A DNA stretch of 64,000 bases from Bacteroidaceae bacterium (GCA_017647225.1 JAGCLA010000046.1:1-64000), one strand, 5' to 3'. Counted from the first letter of the stretch, positions 1 through 8,504 are shown. Notes: generated by a model not told the origin, from the sequence alone. Program-made: numbers and translations.

Positions 1-927
1 GACTTTGTGTTCAAGGTTGTTGACGGTGTAAACATCCTTTCTGAATATATAGGTAATGCTGTCGATTTGGTCTTGCCAGATAATTACAAAAACGAGAACT
101 ATGTAATTGGTGAAAATGCGTTCCGTAATTGCTCCGGTCTTACAAGTATAGAAATCCCTACCAGCGTTACAAGCATTGGAGAAGCTGCGTTCCGTAATTG
201 CTCCGGCCTTACAAGCATAATAATCCCTAACAGCGTTACAAGCATTGGAAGTTCTGCGTTCGAGGGTTGCACCGGCCTTACAAGCATAACAATCCCTAAC
301 AGCGTTACAAGCATTGGGAATGGTGCGTTCAATGGTTGTGCCGAACTTATAAGTGTTGAATTTAATGCAGAGAATTGTACAAGTATGGGTAGTTCTTCTT
401 CTCTTGTATTTGCGGATTGTACATCATTGTCAACACTAACATTTGGTGAAAATGTGAAAAAAATTCCAGCATATGCGTTCAAGGGTTGCTCCAATCTTAC
501 AACTGTAATAATCCCTGACAATGTTACTAATGTCGGCAACAATGCATTTGACAGCTGTAGTAATCTTGAAACTCTTTGTATAAGTAATACAATAGAAAGC
601 ATTGGTGCAAAAGCTTTTGCCAATTGTAACAAAATACTGGAAATTAAGATAGGTGCAAAAATAGCTATTGAAGCAAGCGAGGACATCTTTAATAAAATAG
701 TATACAACAATGCCTGCTTATATGTTCCGTCAGGCCGAAAATTTGCATACGAAAAGACATCGCCTTGGAAAAATTTCTATATTCTTGAAATGGACTATAC
801 AGGCATTGACGAGGTAAAAGGTGAAGACGAAAATGTGGAAGTTGTTTACGACCTGCAAGGCCGCAAGGTAGAAACCCCGACAAAGGGTATTTACATCATC
901 AACGGTAAGAAAAAATTGGTAAAGTAA
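1..927 (+). CDS. BspA-like leucine-rich-repeat surface protein, 3' part (5' end outside window)
   Basis: The reading frame is open to the left edge, so the N-terminus is missing; the GTG at 7 is unlikely to be the true start. The visible part carries LRR_5/BspA-type repeats of 23 residues (consensus AF.nCsgLtSI.IPnSVTSIG), about four near-identical copies encoded by 69-bp DNA repeats at roughly 118-393, followed by more diverged copies. The last about 30 residues (VYDLQGRKVETPTKGIYI...) resemble the short C-terminal tail common on secreted Bacteroidales proteins. The family is known as cell-surface or secreted adhesins; the ligand cannot be told from sequence. It ends at a perfect hairpin terminator. 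Family assignment is secure; function is inferred. Confidence 0.85.
   Translation, partial: DFVFKVVDGVNILSEYIGNAVDLVLPDNYKNENYVIGENAFRNCSGLTSIEIPTSVTSIGEAAFRNCSGLTSIIIPNSVTSIGSSAFEGCTGLTSITIPNSVTSIGNGAFNGCAELISVEFNAENCTSMGSSSSLVFADCTSLSTLTFGENVKKIPAYAFKGCSNLTTVIIPDNVTNVGNNAFDSCSNLETLCISNTIESIGAKAFANCNKILEIKIGAKIAIEASEDIFNKIVYNNACLYVPSGRKFAYEKTSPWKNFYILEMDYTGIDEVKGEDENVEVVYDLQGRKVETPTKGIYIINGKKKLVK
118..393 (+). repeat. 69-bp in-gene tandem repeats encoding LRR units
   Basis: Repeat starts at 118, 187, 256 and 325 are exactly 69 bp apart and share long identical stretches such as GTTACAAGCATTGG. Being a multiple of three, gain or loss of units would keep the frame. Confidence 0.9.
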
Positions 928-938
928 TTTGCCGACAC

Positions 939-975
939 AATTATAAATCCCAACGGTCCGTTGGGATTTATAATT
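939..975. terminator. Perfect palindromic terminator after the LRR gene
   Basis: An 18-bp inverted repeat (AATTATAAATCCCAACGG and its complement) is separated by one base. It lies 11 bp after the LRR stop codon and has A/T flanks on both sides. Confidence 0.85.
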
Positions 976-1390
976 TCACTCACTCGCTTGCACAAGCTTT
1001 TACTTCTCAGATCTCCGTTCTCAGATCTCCGTTTTCAGCTTTCACTTCGTGCAACCTTGGCTACGCTCGTTGTGTGTGAAAAAGAATTTTCACACACTCG
1101 CTTGCACAAGCTTTCACTTCGTGCAACCTTGGCTGCGCTCGTTGCGTGTAAAAATGAACTTTCACCCACTCGCTTGCACAAACTCTCACTTCGTGCAACC
1201 TTGGCTGCGCTCGTTGCGTGTGAAAATAAATTTTCACTCACTCGCTTGCACAAGCTTTCACTTCGTGCAAATTTGGCTTCGCTCGTTGCGTGTGAAAACG
1301 AATTTTCACTCACTCGCTTGCACAAGCTTTCAGTTCTCAGTTCTCCGTTCTCACCTTTCACTTCGTGTAAACTATATTTTTCACAAAGAC
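976..1390. repeat. 72-bp intergenic tandem repeat array
   Basis: The motif CACTCGCTTGCACAAGC recurs at 981, 1095, 1167, 1239 and 1311. The last four are exactly 72 bp apart; the first interval is 114 bp because of an inserted block containing TTCTCAGATCTCCG twice. Each unit holds inverted repeats: TTGCAC...GTGCAA, and at unit junctions a GTGTGTGAAAA/TTTTCACACAC stem with a 4-nt loop (clearest near 1072-1098). A diverged copy is at 59941-60075. The period is a multiple of 3, which leaves long spurious ORFs open on both strands; no gene is supported here. Confidence 0.9.
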
Positions 1391-1394
1391 TAAG

Positions 1395-1424
1395 TTGTTA
1401 TATTGCTTTTTTTTGCTATCTTTG
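1395..1424 (+). promoter_or_regulatory. Promoter of the Nif3-like gene
   Basis: A -7 element TATCTTTG (1417-1424) lies 19 bp after TTG (1395-1397), matching the Bacteroidetes housekeeping promoter. It rules out an upstream TTG start at 1403. Confidence 0.7.
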
Positions 1425-1450
1425 CAAAAGAAAATAACCTTATATCAATT

Positions 1451-2548
1451 TTGGTTAAGATAAAGGATATAGCGAATGCCCTTGAAATGTTCGCGCCTCT
1501 GCCGTTGCAAGAAGGATATGATAATGCCGGTTTGCAAGTTGGATTAACAGAAGCGGAAGTTGCAGGGGTTTTATTGTGTCTTGATGTGACGGAAAAGGTC
1601 GTTGACGAAGCCATTGCATCAGGGTGCAATCTCATTGTATCGCATCACCCGCTGATATTCTCTCCATTAAAGAAAATTACAGGACGCAACGAGGTTGAAC
1701 GTTGTGTCATCAAGGCTTTACAGAACGGCATAGCTATATATTCGGCACACACGAACATAGATAGTGCTCGTGGCGGTGTCAATTATCGCATAGCAGAAAT
1801 TCTTGGATTGCAGAATGTGAGAATACTCGTTCCAAAAGAGGATTCATTGCTTAAATTGGCTGTTTATGTACCGCTGTCGCATGCCGATGCTGTTCGCAAG
1901 GCTCTTTTCGATGCCGGATGCGGACATATAGGCAACTACGATTCGTGCAGCTACAATATAAACGGCTTCGGCACGTTCAAGGCTTCAGAAGAGTGCAATC
2001 CGTTCTGTGGAGAAATTGGCAAGCTGCACAAGGAAGAGGAAGTACGCATAGAAACCGTAATGCCTGCATATATAAAGAGCAAGGTTATTGCATCATTGCT
2101 TTCTGTTCACCCTTACGAAGAGCCTGCATTTGACATCTACCCGTTGAAGAACAGCTGGGAAGGTGCCGGCCTTGGCGTTGTTGGTGATTTGCCTTGCGAA
2201 CGCGACGAAAAGGATTTCTTGAACGAGGTCAAGAGTAAATTCAATGTCGGCTGTGTGCAGCATACCGCCTTTACAGGTAAAAAGGTCAAGAGGGTAGCGC
2301 TTTGCGGTGGCTCGGGTGCATCGTTTGCCAATGCGGCCATATCGGCAGGAGCGCAGGTTTACATTACAGGCGAAGCACGTTATCACGAAATGTTCAATTA
2401 CGAAAACAAAATTCTTTTGGCTGTAATAGGACATTACGAGAGCGAACAGTTTACAATGGATATATTCAAGGATATAATAAGCAGAGCATATCCCGAAGTA
2501 GAGGTTAAAAAGACAACAATAGACACAAATCCGATAAATTATCTATAA
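1451..2548 (+). CDS. Nif3-like dinuclear metal centre protein (DUF34/YqfO type)
   Basis: 365 residues. It matches the NIF3/DUF34 family, which forms toroidal hexamers with a two-metal site; the biochemical role is not settled. Likely metal ligands are H65/H66 (VSHHPLIF), D104 (HTNID) and, near the C-terminus, H328 and E332 (IGHYESEQF). The middle third is the inserted PII/CutA-like domain seen in long bacterial versions. I start it at TTG 1451 (MVKIKDIANALE) because the promoter -7 element is at 1417-1424 and homologues begin with this segment. It is followed after 26 bp by the zinc-ribbon gene, probably in one operon. Confidence 0.9.
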   Translation: MVKIKDIANALEMFAPLPLQEGYDNAGLQVGLTEAEVAGVLLCLDVTEKVVDEAIASGCNLIVSHHPLIFSPLKKITGRNEVERCVIKALQNGIAIYSAHTNIDSARGGVNYRIAEILGLQNVRILVPKEDSLLKLAVYVPLSHADAVRKALFDAGCGHIGNYDSCSYNINGFGTFKASEECNPFCGEIGKLHKEEEVRIETVMPAYIKSKVIASLLSVHPYEEPAFDIYPLKNSWEGAGLGVVGDLPCERDEKDFLNEVKSKFNVGCVQHTAFTGKKVKRVALCGGSGASFANAAISAGAQVYITGEARYHEMFNYENKILLAVIGHYESEQFTMDIFKDIISRAYPEVEVKKTTIDTNPINYL

Positions 2549-2574
2549 TAATACTAACTTTAAATTATATAAAA

Positions 2575-3393
2575 ATGGCAAAGAAAGATCCTGCAGAGTA
2601 CACAGTAGAAGAGAAGTTGAAGACCCTTTATGAGCTTCAGACAATTCTTTCAGAGATTGACAAGATAAAGATTCTTCGTGGTGAACTTCCACTTGAAGTG
2701 AAAGACCTTGAAGACGAAATCGTCGGTCTTACCACTCGTCTTGAGAACATCAACAACGACATCAAGAACATTCGCGAGAATATGGTTGCTTTCCGCGAAG
2801 AGATGGAGCAGGCTAAGAGAAACATCGATAAATATACCGAAGACCAGAACAATGTTCGCAACAACCGCGAGTTCGACCTTCTGAACAAGGAAATCGAGTA
2901 TAACCGTCTTGTTATCGAGCACGATGAGAAGAAAATCAACGATGCTAAAAGACAGGAGCAACAGAAGAACGAAGAGCTTGAAAAGGCTACCGTTATGCTC
3001 GACGAGCGCAGAAAAGACCTTGAAATGAAGAAGGCAGAGTTGGAAGACATCGTTTCTGAGACAAAGGCAGAAGAGGAGAAGCTCCGCGAGCAGGCTCGTG
3101 ACCTCGAACTTAACATCGAGCCACGTCTTTTGACATCATTCAAGAGAATCCGTAAGAACTCACGTAACGGTCTTGGTATCGTTTATGTAGAGCGTGATGC
3201 TTGTGCAGGTTGCTTCAGCAAAATTCCACCACAGCGTCAGATGGATATTCGTATGAGAAAGAAAATCATCGTTTGTGAGAACTGCGGACGTATCATGATT
3301 GACCCAGAACTTGCAGGCGTACAGCAGGAGAAGCCGGCAGAAACTCAGGCTCCAAAGCGTCGTGGTATCCGCCGCGCAGCAAAGGCTGAATAA
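2575..3393 (+). CDS. Coiled-coil protein with C4 zinc ribbon
   Basis: 272 residues. Residues 15-180 are strongly charged heptad-like sequence predicted to form a long coiled coil. Residues 205-240 hold a C4-type zinc ribbon with C210, C213, C234 and C237 (ACAGC and VCENC). The C-terminus is basic (APKRRGIRRAAKAE). The architecture matches the C4-type zinc-ribbon family (PF02591), proposed to bind nucleic acid; the exact role is unknown. Its place directly behind a Nif3-like gene is a common Bacteroidetes pairing, suggesting co-expression. It ends at a strong hairpin terminator. Confidence 0.88.
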   Translation: MAKKDPAEYTVEEKLKTLYELQTILSEIDKIKILRGELPLEVKDLEDEIVGLTTRLENINNDIKNIRENMVAFREEMEQAKRNIDKYTEDQNNVRNNREFDLLNKEIEYNRLVIEHDEKKINDAKRQEQQKNEELEKATVMLDERRKDLEMKKAELEDIVSETKAEEEKLREQARDLELNIEPRLLTSFKRIRKNSRNGLGIVYVERDACAGCFSKIPPQRQMDIRMRKKIIVCENCGRIMIDPELAGVQQEKPAETQAPKRRGIRRAAKAE

Positions 3394-3403
3394 TAAGAGC
3401 TAT

Positions 3404-3448
3404 TTTTTCAGAGCTTTTTTGTGTTTGATGCAAAAAAGCTCTGAAAAA
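3404..3448. terminator. Terminator after the zinc-ribbon gene
   Basis: A perfect 17-bp inverted repeat (TTTTTCAGAGCTTTTTT / AAAAAAGCTCTGAAAAA) with an 11-nt loop. It abuts the -33 element of the tRNA-His promoter. Confidence 0.9.
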
Positions 3449-3480
3449 TTTGCATAGTATCTGAATTTGTTATACCTTTG
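3449..3480 (+). promoter_or_regulatory. tRNA-His promoter
   Basis: TTTG at 3449-3452 and TACCTTTG at 3473-3480 are 20 bp apart, in front of the tRNA. The same TATACCTTTGC block precedes tRNA-Arg. Confidence 0.8.
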
Positions 3481-3507
3481 CAACACTTTGAGAAATCAAA
3501 GAGACAT

Positions 3508-3582
3508 GGTGGTTGTAGTTCAGCTGGTTAGAGCGTCAGATTGTGGTTCTGAATGTCGTGGGTTCGAATCCCATCAACCACC
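3508..3582 (+). tRNA. tRNA-His (GTG)
   Basis: Cloverleaf visible: acceptor GTGGTTG pairs with CAACCAC, with an extra G at -1 (3508) opposite C73 (3582), the hallmark of bacterial tRNA-His. The anticodon stem TCAGA/TCTGA encloses TTGTGGT, anticodon GTG at 3543-3545. The T arm has GGTTCGAATCC. The 3' CCA is not encoded. Confidence 0.97.
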
Positions 3583-3586
3583 CAAG

Positions 3587-3624
3587 AAATTAGGAAACAG
3601 ATTCTGTTTCCTAATTTTGTTTTT
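3587..3624 (+). terminator. tRNA-His terminator
   Basis: A 14-bp inverted repeat (AAATTAGGAAACAG / CTGTTTCCTAATTT, 3-nt loop) followed by a T-rich tract. Confidence 0.9.
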
Positions 3625-3660
3625 ATGTGCAATAAGCTTGCTTAATTGCTAAATGAAAAC

Positions 3661-3945
3661 AAAATTAGGAGTAAACAACGTAAGTTGTTTAATAATTTCT
3701 TGAGCAAGATTACCCAAAGGGATGGGCGCAGCCAATCCCAATAAGACTACAAAATTAGGAGTAAACAACGTAAGTTGTTTAATAATTTCTTGAACAGGAA
3801 TTCCCCAAAGGGATAGGCGAAGCCAATCCCGATAATAGGGAATTAGACATAAAAAACAAAATTAGGAGTAAACAACGTTAAGTTGTTTAATAATTTCTTG
3901 AGCAAGATATCCCCAAAGGGATGGGCGCAGCCAATCTTGAAAAAC
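3661..3945. repeat. Three copies of an ~85-bp palindromic intergenic repeat
   Basis: Units start at 3661, 3751 and 3858 with AAAATTAGGAGTAAAC. Each has two hairpins, AACAAC-gtaa-GTTGTT and GGGAT.GGC-nnn-GCC.ATCCC (the third copy is mutated in the second arm and has one extra T in the first loop). They fill the gap between tRNA-His and the ATP-grasp gene; the last unit contains an ATG at 3921 that opens the downstream frame too early. Confidence 0.88.
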
Positions 3946-3968
3946 GCAAAGAAGAAAAGGTAAAACAG

Positions 3969-5162
3969 ATGAAACTCCATATATTCAACCCGGAAAACGA
4001 CCTTGCACTTGCCGACGGTGGGGCAAACTATTGCCCGACACCTGCAGCCACGCTGATAGCGCAGAATCTCGCATCGTTGCCATTATGGTTTGCCGACAAA
4101 GACGACAAAGTGCTATTGCCGGACAACACACACTGCGAATATCACAAATGCATGTCATCACTGTTTCCTGTTGCAGCACCATACGAAAACAGTATGTGCA
4201 ACGATATATCATTGTGCATGCCTTGGGGTTGGAGCGCACAAATCAAACGCAGACTGAGCGTTATGGGGTTAAGCACAATTATGCCAACAGACGATGAGAT
4301 AACATCTATTAGAGAACTCTCAAACCGTCAAAGTTCAATAAAGATATTAACAGCCTTACGCAATTCCGGAATAGACACACCTGCATTACCCATGTATTAT
4401 ACAAATGCAGATGATGTTGCTGCGTTCATAAACAGCCGTCCACGTTGTGTGATAAAAGCACCTTGGTCGGGTAGCGGAAAAGGTATCGCATGGGGCATAG
4501 GGCGCGTAGAGCCACCAATGGAGCATTTCTACAAAGGAGTCATAAGACGTCAGGGAGGCGTAATATGCGAAGAATTCCTTAACAGCAAGGTGGAATTTGC
4601 AATGGAGTTCTTTACAGAGAACAACAATGTGACATTTGCCGGATACTCTCTTTTCAATTCATTCAAAGGGTCGTATTCAGGCAATGTGCTTGCAAGCAAC
4701 GACGATATTGAAACATTCCTTACCCGATTCATTCCACAGGAGCAACTGTGTGAAATCAAGGAAACACTTCCCGACATATTGAAATCCATGCTGTGCAACA
4801 GCGGTTATACAGGCTATTTCGGCATTGACATGATGATTTATGACGATAATGGCACAAACCGCCTTAACCCCTGCATGGAACTTAATCTGCGAATGAATAT
4901 GGGCATGACTGCGCGTATATTCTTTGACAGATATGTGGCCGAAGAATGCACAGGGAAATTCGAGGTCGCATTCTTCAAGAAAGCGGGTGAGGCATACGCC
5001 ATGCACATGGCAAACAAGGATTCATTCCCTCTGAAAATAGAAAACGGGAAAATAACAGGTGGATATATCGAATTATCGCCAATTACACCCGAAAGCAGAT
5101 ATACGGTGTCGGCCATAATATACAAGAATGAAAAAATAGAAGGAATATATCAAATAGATTGA
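3969..5162 (+). CDS. ATP-grasp-like protein of unknown substrate
   Basis: 397 residues, cytosolic. The centre has an ATP-grasp nucleotide-binding pattern (VIKAPWSGSGKGIAW) and the C-terminal part has the matching Mg-ATP motif (CMELNLRMNMG). ATP-grasp enzymes ligate a carboxylate to an amine or thiol via an acyl-phosphate; the substrate cannot be named. The conserved-looking N-terminus (LHIFNPENDLALA) is not one I can place in a named family. I chose ATG 3969, preceded by a purine-rich stretch, over ATG 3921, which lies inside the intergenic repeat. The aminopeptidase P gene follows after 25 bp, so an operon is likely. Confidence 0.65.
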   Translation: MKLHIFNPENDLALADGGANYCPTPAATLIAQNLASLPLWFADKDDKVLLPDNTHCEYHKCMSSLFPVAAPYENSMCNDISLCMPWGWSAQIKRRLSVMGLSTIMPTDDEITSIRELSNRQSSIKILTALRNSGIDTPALPMYYTNADDVAAFINSRPRCVIKAPWSGSGKGIAWGIGRVEPPMEHFYKGVIRRQGGVICEEFLNSKVEFAMEFFTENNNVTFAGYSLFNSFKGSYSGNVLASNDDIETFLTRFIPQEQLCEIKETLPDILKSMLCNSGYTGYFGIDMMIYDDNGTNRLNPCMELNLRMNMGMTARIFFDRYVAEECTGKFEVAFFKKAGEAYAMHMANKDSFPLKIENGKITGGYIELSPITPESRYTVSAIIYKNEKIEGIYQID

Positions 5163-5187
5163 TTATCTTCGTAACAAACAAAAGAGT

Positions 5188-6966
5188 ATGGAAAAGAATA
5201 TCATAATCAGCCGAGTTGAGAAATTCCGCTCATATATGCATGAGAAGGGGTTGAACGCATTTGTTGTTGTCAGCAGCGACCCACATAGCAGCGAATATGT
5301 TGCCGACAGATGGAAATGCCGCGAATGGGTATCAGGCTTTGACGGCTCTGCCGGTACTGTGGTTATAACAGCCGACAAGGCATTGCTGTGGACCGATTCG
5401 CGTTACTGGCTTGCAGCAGAAAAGTTGCTTGCCGGCACAGGATTTGAGCTGATGAAAGACGGCCTCGCCGAAACGCCTTCAATAACAGAATGGCTGAGCA
5501 AGAACCTTGTCACAGGTGATGTCGTGGGTGTTGATGCAACTGTTTGTACGGTTGTGGAATTCAACGCATGGCATACGCCTCTCGCATCTTGTGGCATTGC
5601 CGTTGAAAGCGTCAATGACCCTTTTGATGAATTGTGGGAAGAACGTCCTTCTGTTCCCTTGTCAGTAGCAGAGCTTATGCCCGAAGACATCTCGGGAGAA
5701 AGTTCGGCATCAAAGCTGGCACGTCTGCGCGAGATACTGAAAAACGACAACATCGATGGTATGGTCATTACCATGCTTGACGAAATCGCATGGCTCACTA
5801 ACCTGCGTGGCAACGATGTGGAATACAATCCTGTATTGGTGTCATATATGTTGGTGACAAGCAATGAAGCCGTTTTGTATATCGATGAGCGCAAGCTGAC
5901 AAGTGACGTTTCGGAGTATTTGCTGTCGCAAGGTATAGCTACCGCACCTTATGAATATATATGGCAGGCATTGCAGGATTTTGACAAAGAAACATTGCTG
6001 TTGCAACCGAGCAGATGTAATGCTGCTGTAAGTTTTGCCGTTGGAAGCAAAGCGGTATTCCGCGATTCGCCTGTTGCCTTGATGAAAGCCGTAAAGAATG
6101 ACGTTGAGATAAAAGGCTTTGAACGTGCCATGCTCAGCGAGGGTGTTGCAATGGTCAAGCTGCTAAACTGGCTCAAACCGGCTGTAGAGCAAGGAGGCAT
6201 TACCGAACTTGATGTCGATGCAAAGCTGACCGAGCTACGCAGTGCAGACCCGGCATTCCGTGGACTAAGTTTTGCAACAATAGCAGCGTATGGCGCAAAC
6301 GGAGCAATTGTGCATTATGAACCGACACCGGCAGAGAATGCGACAATTGAGCCTAAAGGGTTTCTTTTGCTTGATTGTGGCGGACAATACATATACGGCA
6401 CAACAGACGTTACACGCACAATAGCATTAGGCGTGCTCAGCGACGAGGAAAAAGCCGATTACACACGTGTCCTTCGCGGACATATATCGCTCGCAATGGC
6501 AAAATTCCCCAAAGGAACTTGCGGCACACAGCTTGATGTGCTTGCACGTCAGTGGCTATGGCAAGCCGGTGAGAACTATCTACATGGTACAGGTCATGGA
6601 GTAGGGCATTTTCTCAATGTGCATGAAGGACCACACCAGATACGAATGAATAATGTTCCGACACACCTTGTACCGGGAATGACTGTGACAAATGAGCCAG
6701 GACTATACAAGGCCGGCCGTCATGGCATACGCATTGAAAATACAATGGTGGTAAAGCACTATTGCGAGAGTGAATTCGGCTTGTTCTATGAGTTGTCGCC
6801 ATTGACTTTATGTCCTATAGACAAGACACCTATTATTCCAGAACTGCTTGGCAATGACGCGCGTGAATACCTCAACGCCTACCATGCGAAGGTTTACGAC
6901 TCTCTGTCGCCATATCTCGAAGGCGACGACCTGCAATTCCTCAAAGAAGCATGTTGCGCCATATAA
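5188..6966 (+). CDS. Aminopeptidase P (Xaa-Pro aminopeptidase, M24B)
   Basis: 592 residues, the long three-domain form of aminopeptidase P: two creatinase-like N-terminal domains (about 1-310), the pita-bread M24 catalytic domain (about 315-530) and a short C-terminal domain. The five metal ligands are visible: D396 (LLLDCGG), D407 (TTDVTRT), H474 (GVGHFLNVHEG), E503 (TNEPGLY) and E517 (RIENTM). It should remove N-terminal residues preceding proline, in the cytosol, since there is no signal peptide. It ends at a bidirectional terminator facing the FHA gene. Confidence 0.95.
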   Translation: MEKNIIISRVEKFRSYMHEKGLNAFVVVSSDPHSSEYVADRWKCREWVSGFDGSAGTVVITADKALLWTDSRYWLAAEKLLAGTGFELMKDGLAETPSITEWLSKNLVTGDVVGVDATVCTVVEFNAWHTPLASCGIAVESVNDPFDELWEERPSVPLSVAELMPEDISGESSASKLARLREILKNDNIDGMVITMLDEIAWLTNLRGNDVEYNPVLVSYMLVTSNEAVLYIDERKLTSDVSEYLLSQGIATAPYEYIWQALQDFDKETLLLQPSRCNAAVSFAVGSKAVFRDSPVALMKAVKNDVEIKGFERAMLSEGVAMVKLLNWLKPAVEQGGITELDVDAKLTELRSADPAFRGLSFATIAAYGANGAIVHYEPTPAENATIEPKGFLLLDCGGQYIYGTTDVTRTIALGVLSDEEKADYTRVLRGHISLAMAKFPKGTCGTQLDVLARQWLWQAGENYLHGTGHGVGHFLNVHEGPHQIRMNNVPTHLVPGMTVTNEPGLYKAGRHGIRIENTMVVKHYCESEFGLFYELSPLTLCPIDKTPIIPELLGNDAREYLNAYHAKVYDSLSPYLEGDDLQFLKEACCAI

Positions 6967-6991
6967 AGCGACGTTTCACACCTGTTATAAC

Positions 6992-7024
6992 AAAAATCCC
7001 AAAGTCTTGAACTTTGGGATTTTA
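6992..7024. terminator. Bidirectional terminator
   Basis: AAAATCCCAAAGT / ACTTTGGGATTTT with a 5-nt loop, between two convergent genes. Confidence 0.88.
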
Positions 7025-7026
7025 TA

Positions 7027-7524
7027 TTATTCTTCTCCATCGGGAGTGTGCAGGATAAGTGTCGTTGCTCCGAGAGTTATTATTGCTCCATCTTCAATGA
7101 GGAGGCGTTCCTTGTTCCCGAGGATTTTATTCATTACAAATGTTCCTGTAACACTCTGGTTGTCGCGAATTGTATATTTCAAGCCTCCAAAATAGTCGCG
7201 TTTGACGTTGATTATACAATGACGGCGGTCCATGCTCGGGTCGCTTGTTTCAATGGGGTGGGAAATTACTGTTCCCTTGTTGTATCGGCCGAGCATGTTG
7301 TCGCCCTCGCACAAAGGAATGACCTGCTTGAAACAGAATGTGTTCTCAATGACAACTACATGACCAAAATCCTCGGTCTGTATATCGTCTTTGCTCTCAC
7401 CAATGCGAATGGTAAAACTCTTGCGACATTTGTCACATTCAAAAACAAGTGATTGCCCGGTTTTGTAACTTGAGGCATCAAAATCAATTGCATGGTCGCA
7501 CTTGGGACAAATAATTTTACTCAT
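7027..7524 (-). CDS. FHA-domain protein with N-terminal zinc ribbon
   Basis: 165 residues. The N-terminus is a small zinc ribbon with C6, C9, C30 and C33 (CPKC and CDKC), of the kind found in MJ0042-type zinc fingers. The rest is a forkhead-associated domain: LGR near residue 80, a SDPSMDRRHC segment (the usual S..H phosphopeptide-recognition site) and an N.SVTGTFVN-like stretch (NQSVTGTFVMN). FHA domains bind phosphothreonine. No kinase gene is nearby. It starts 7 nt after the HU/SPOR gene ends, so the two should be one transcript and probably work together. Confidence 0.9.
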   Translation of the reverse strand: MSKIICPKCDHAIDFDASSYKTGQSLVFECDKCRKSFTIRIGESKDDIQTEDFGHVVVIENTFCFKQVIPLCEGDNMLGRYNKGTVISHPIETSDPSMDRRHCIINVKRDYFGGLKYTIRDNQSVTGTFVMNKILGNKERLLIEDGAIITLGATTLILHTPDGEE

Positions 7525-7531
7525 GGAATAA

Positions 7532-8500
7532 TCAATGTGTCAAAACCCACGCATCGGGGAATGTTGATTGTATTGCAGAAAGTGCTTCGTTCGCTTCGGC
7601 CTCACTGCTGTAGTCTGCAACAGATATACGATGTCTGCCATCACCTACAACAACGGTGTATTCGGTTTTCATCTTTCTGGAAAGTTCCGTTATAGCCAAC
7701 TGGGCTTTCTGTGCATTGGGCAGGCTTGCCACAATTATAGAGTATGTATTTTGCGGAACTACCTCTTCCACAACCTCCTGCATAGGTTCTTCAACGACTG
7801 TTTCAGTAACCTCTGCAACAATTTCCTGTGGTTCGGTATATATGTTTTCGGTAACGGTATCTGCTATTGGCGAAATGCTGTACGCCTCTTGTTCTACAAC
7901 AATTTCTTCAACTGCAGGAGCCTTTACTGCCAATTGGGCTATTGAAGCCTGCATGCTTTGTTCGTATGCGCTGTCGCTTACAGGCATCACAAAAAAGAAT
8001 GCAAGAATAACGGCTGCGGCAACAGCTATATATCTGCTGAAATCGCGTTGTTTTATAACGATTGTCTTCTCCTGGCATTGGCTCAAAAGAGGAATTGCCA
8101 ATGGCTCAAGACCGTAATTTTCGGGGTCATCAATGGCATTCTCGTTCGGAACGAAAGATATTTCGCCATTAATGTTCATGTGGAATGTTCCAAGCTCGCC
8201 AAAACAACATACGCCTTTGCTTGACAACACTCTGCGGAGTGATGCAATGTCGCGTGACAAGTTCTTCTCTGCCTTGTCGTATGTGGTATTCTCTGCTGTA
8301 ACATATTCCGAAAGCAACAAAGCATCATCGACCATGACATTAGGGTTGAATCCCAATTCACGGTGCGGAGGCATAAAGACCTTCTCTTTTGTAAGGTACA
8401 TTGCAGGTACCTTATGTGCCAAGAAAGCGCCTATACCGGGGAGTATCACGCAGTTATGGCGCGACAACAGCTTTGTTATATGTCTGATCAAATTTTCCAC
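7532..8500 (-). CDS. CCDC81-type HU domain, transmembrane, SPOR domain protein
   Basis: 322 residues. Residues 1-140 match the tandem HU-like (CCDC81-type) DNA-binding fold of Bacteroidetes (HNCVILPGIGAFLAHK; GVCCFGELGTF). A single hydrophobic segment lies at 157-174, then an acidic, valine-rich linker (about 180-250), and a C-terminal SPOR domain (NTYSIIVASLPNAQKA to the end). SPOR domains bind denuded septal peptidoglycan, so the expected topology is DNA-binding part inside and SPOR part in the periplasm. The start is GTG at 8500; the -7 element ends only 4 nt upstream. Co-transcribed with the FHA gene. Confidence 0.85.
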   Translation of the reverse strand: MENLIRHITKLLSRHNCVILPGIGAFLAHKVPAMYLTKEKVFMPPHRELGFNPNVMVDDALLLSEYVTAENTTYDKAEKNLSRDIASLRRVLSSKGVCCFGELGTFHMNINGEISFVPNENAIDDPENYGLEPLAIPLLSQCQEKTIVIKQRDFSRYIAVAAAVILAFFFVMPVSDSAYEQSMQASIAQLAVKAPAVEEIVVEQEAYSISPIADTVTENIYTEPQEIVAEVTETVVEEPMQEVVEEVVPQNTYSIIVASLPNAQKAQLAITELSRKMKTEYTVVVGDGRHRISVADYSSEAEANEALSAIQSTFPDAWVLTH

Positions 8501-8504
8501 GAAG

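Noticed and set aside
976..1390. CRISPR array
   Set aside because: The whole 72-bp unit is repeated with few changes; there are no unique spacers, no typical short repeat, and no cas genes.
961..1437. Three long overlapping ORFs on both strands (up to 158 codons)
   Set aside because: They exist only because the 72-bp repeat period is a multiple of three; all frames stay open, products are repetitive and no start context or family is seen.
3921..3968. Upstream ATG start for the ATP-grasp gene
   Set aside because: It lies inside the third intergenic repeat unit; ATG 3969 has a purine-rich stretch before it and begins the recognisable protein.
3508..3968. Integrated element at tRNA-His
   Set aside because: There is no integrase, no duplicated tRNA 3' end and no foreign genes; only palindromic repeats follow the tRNA.
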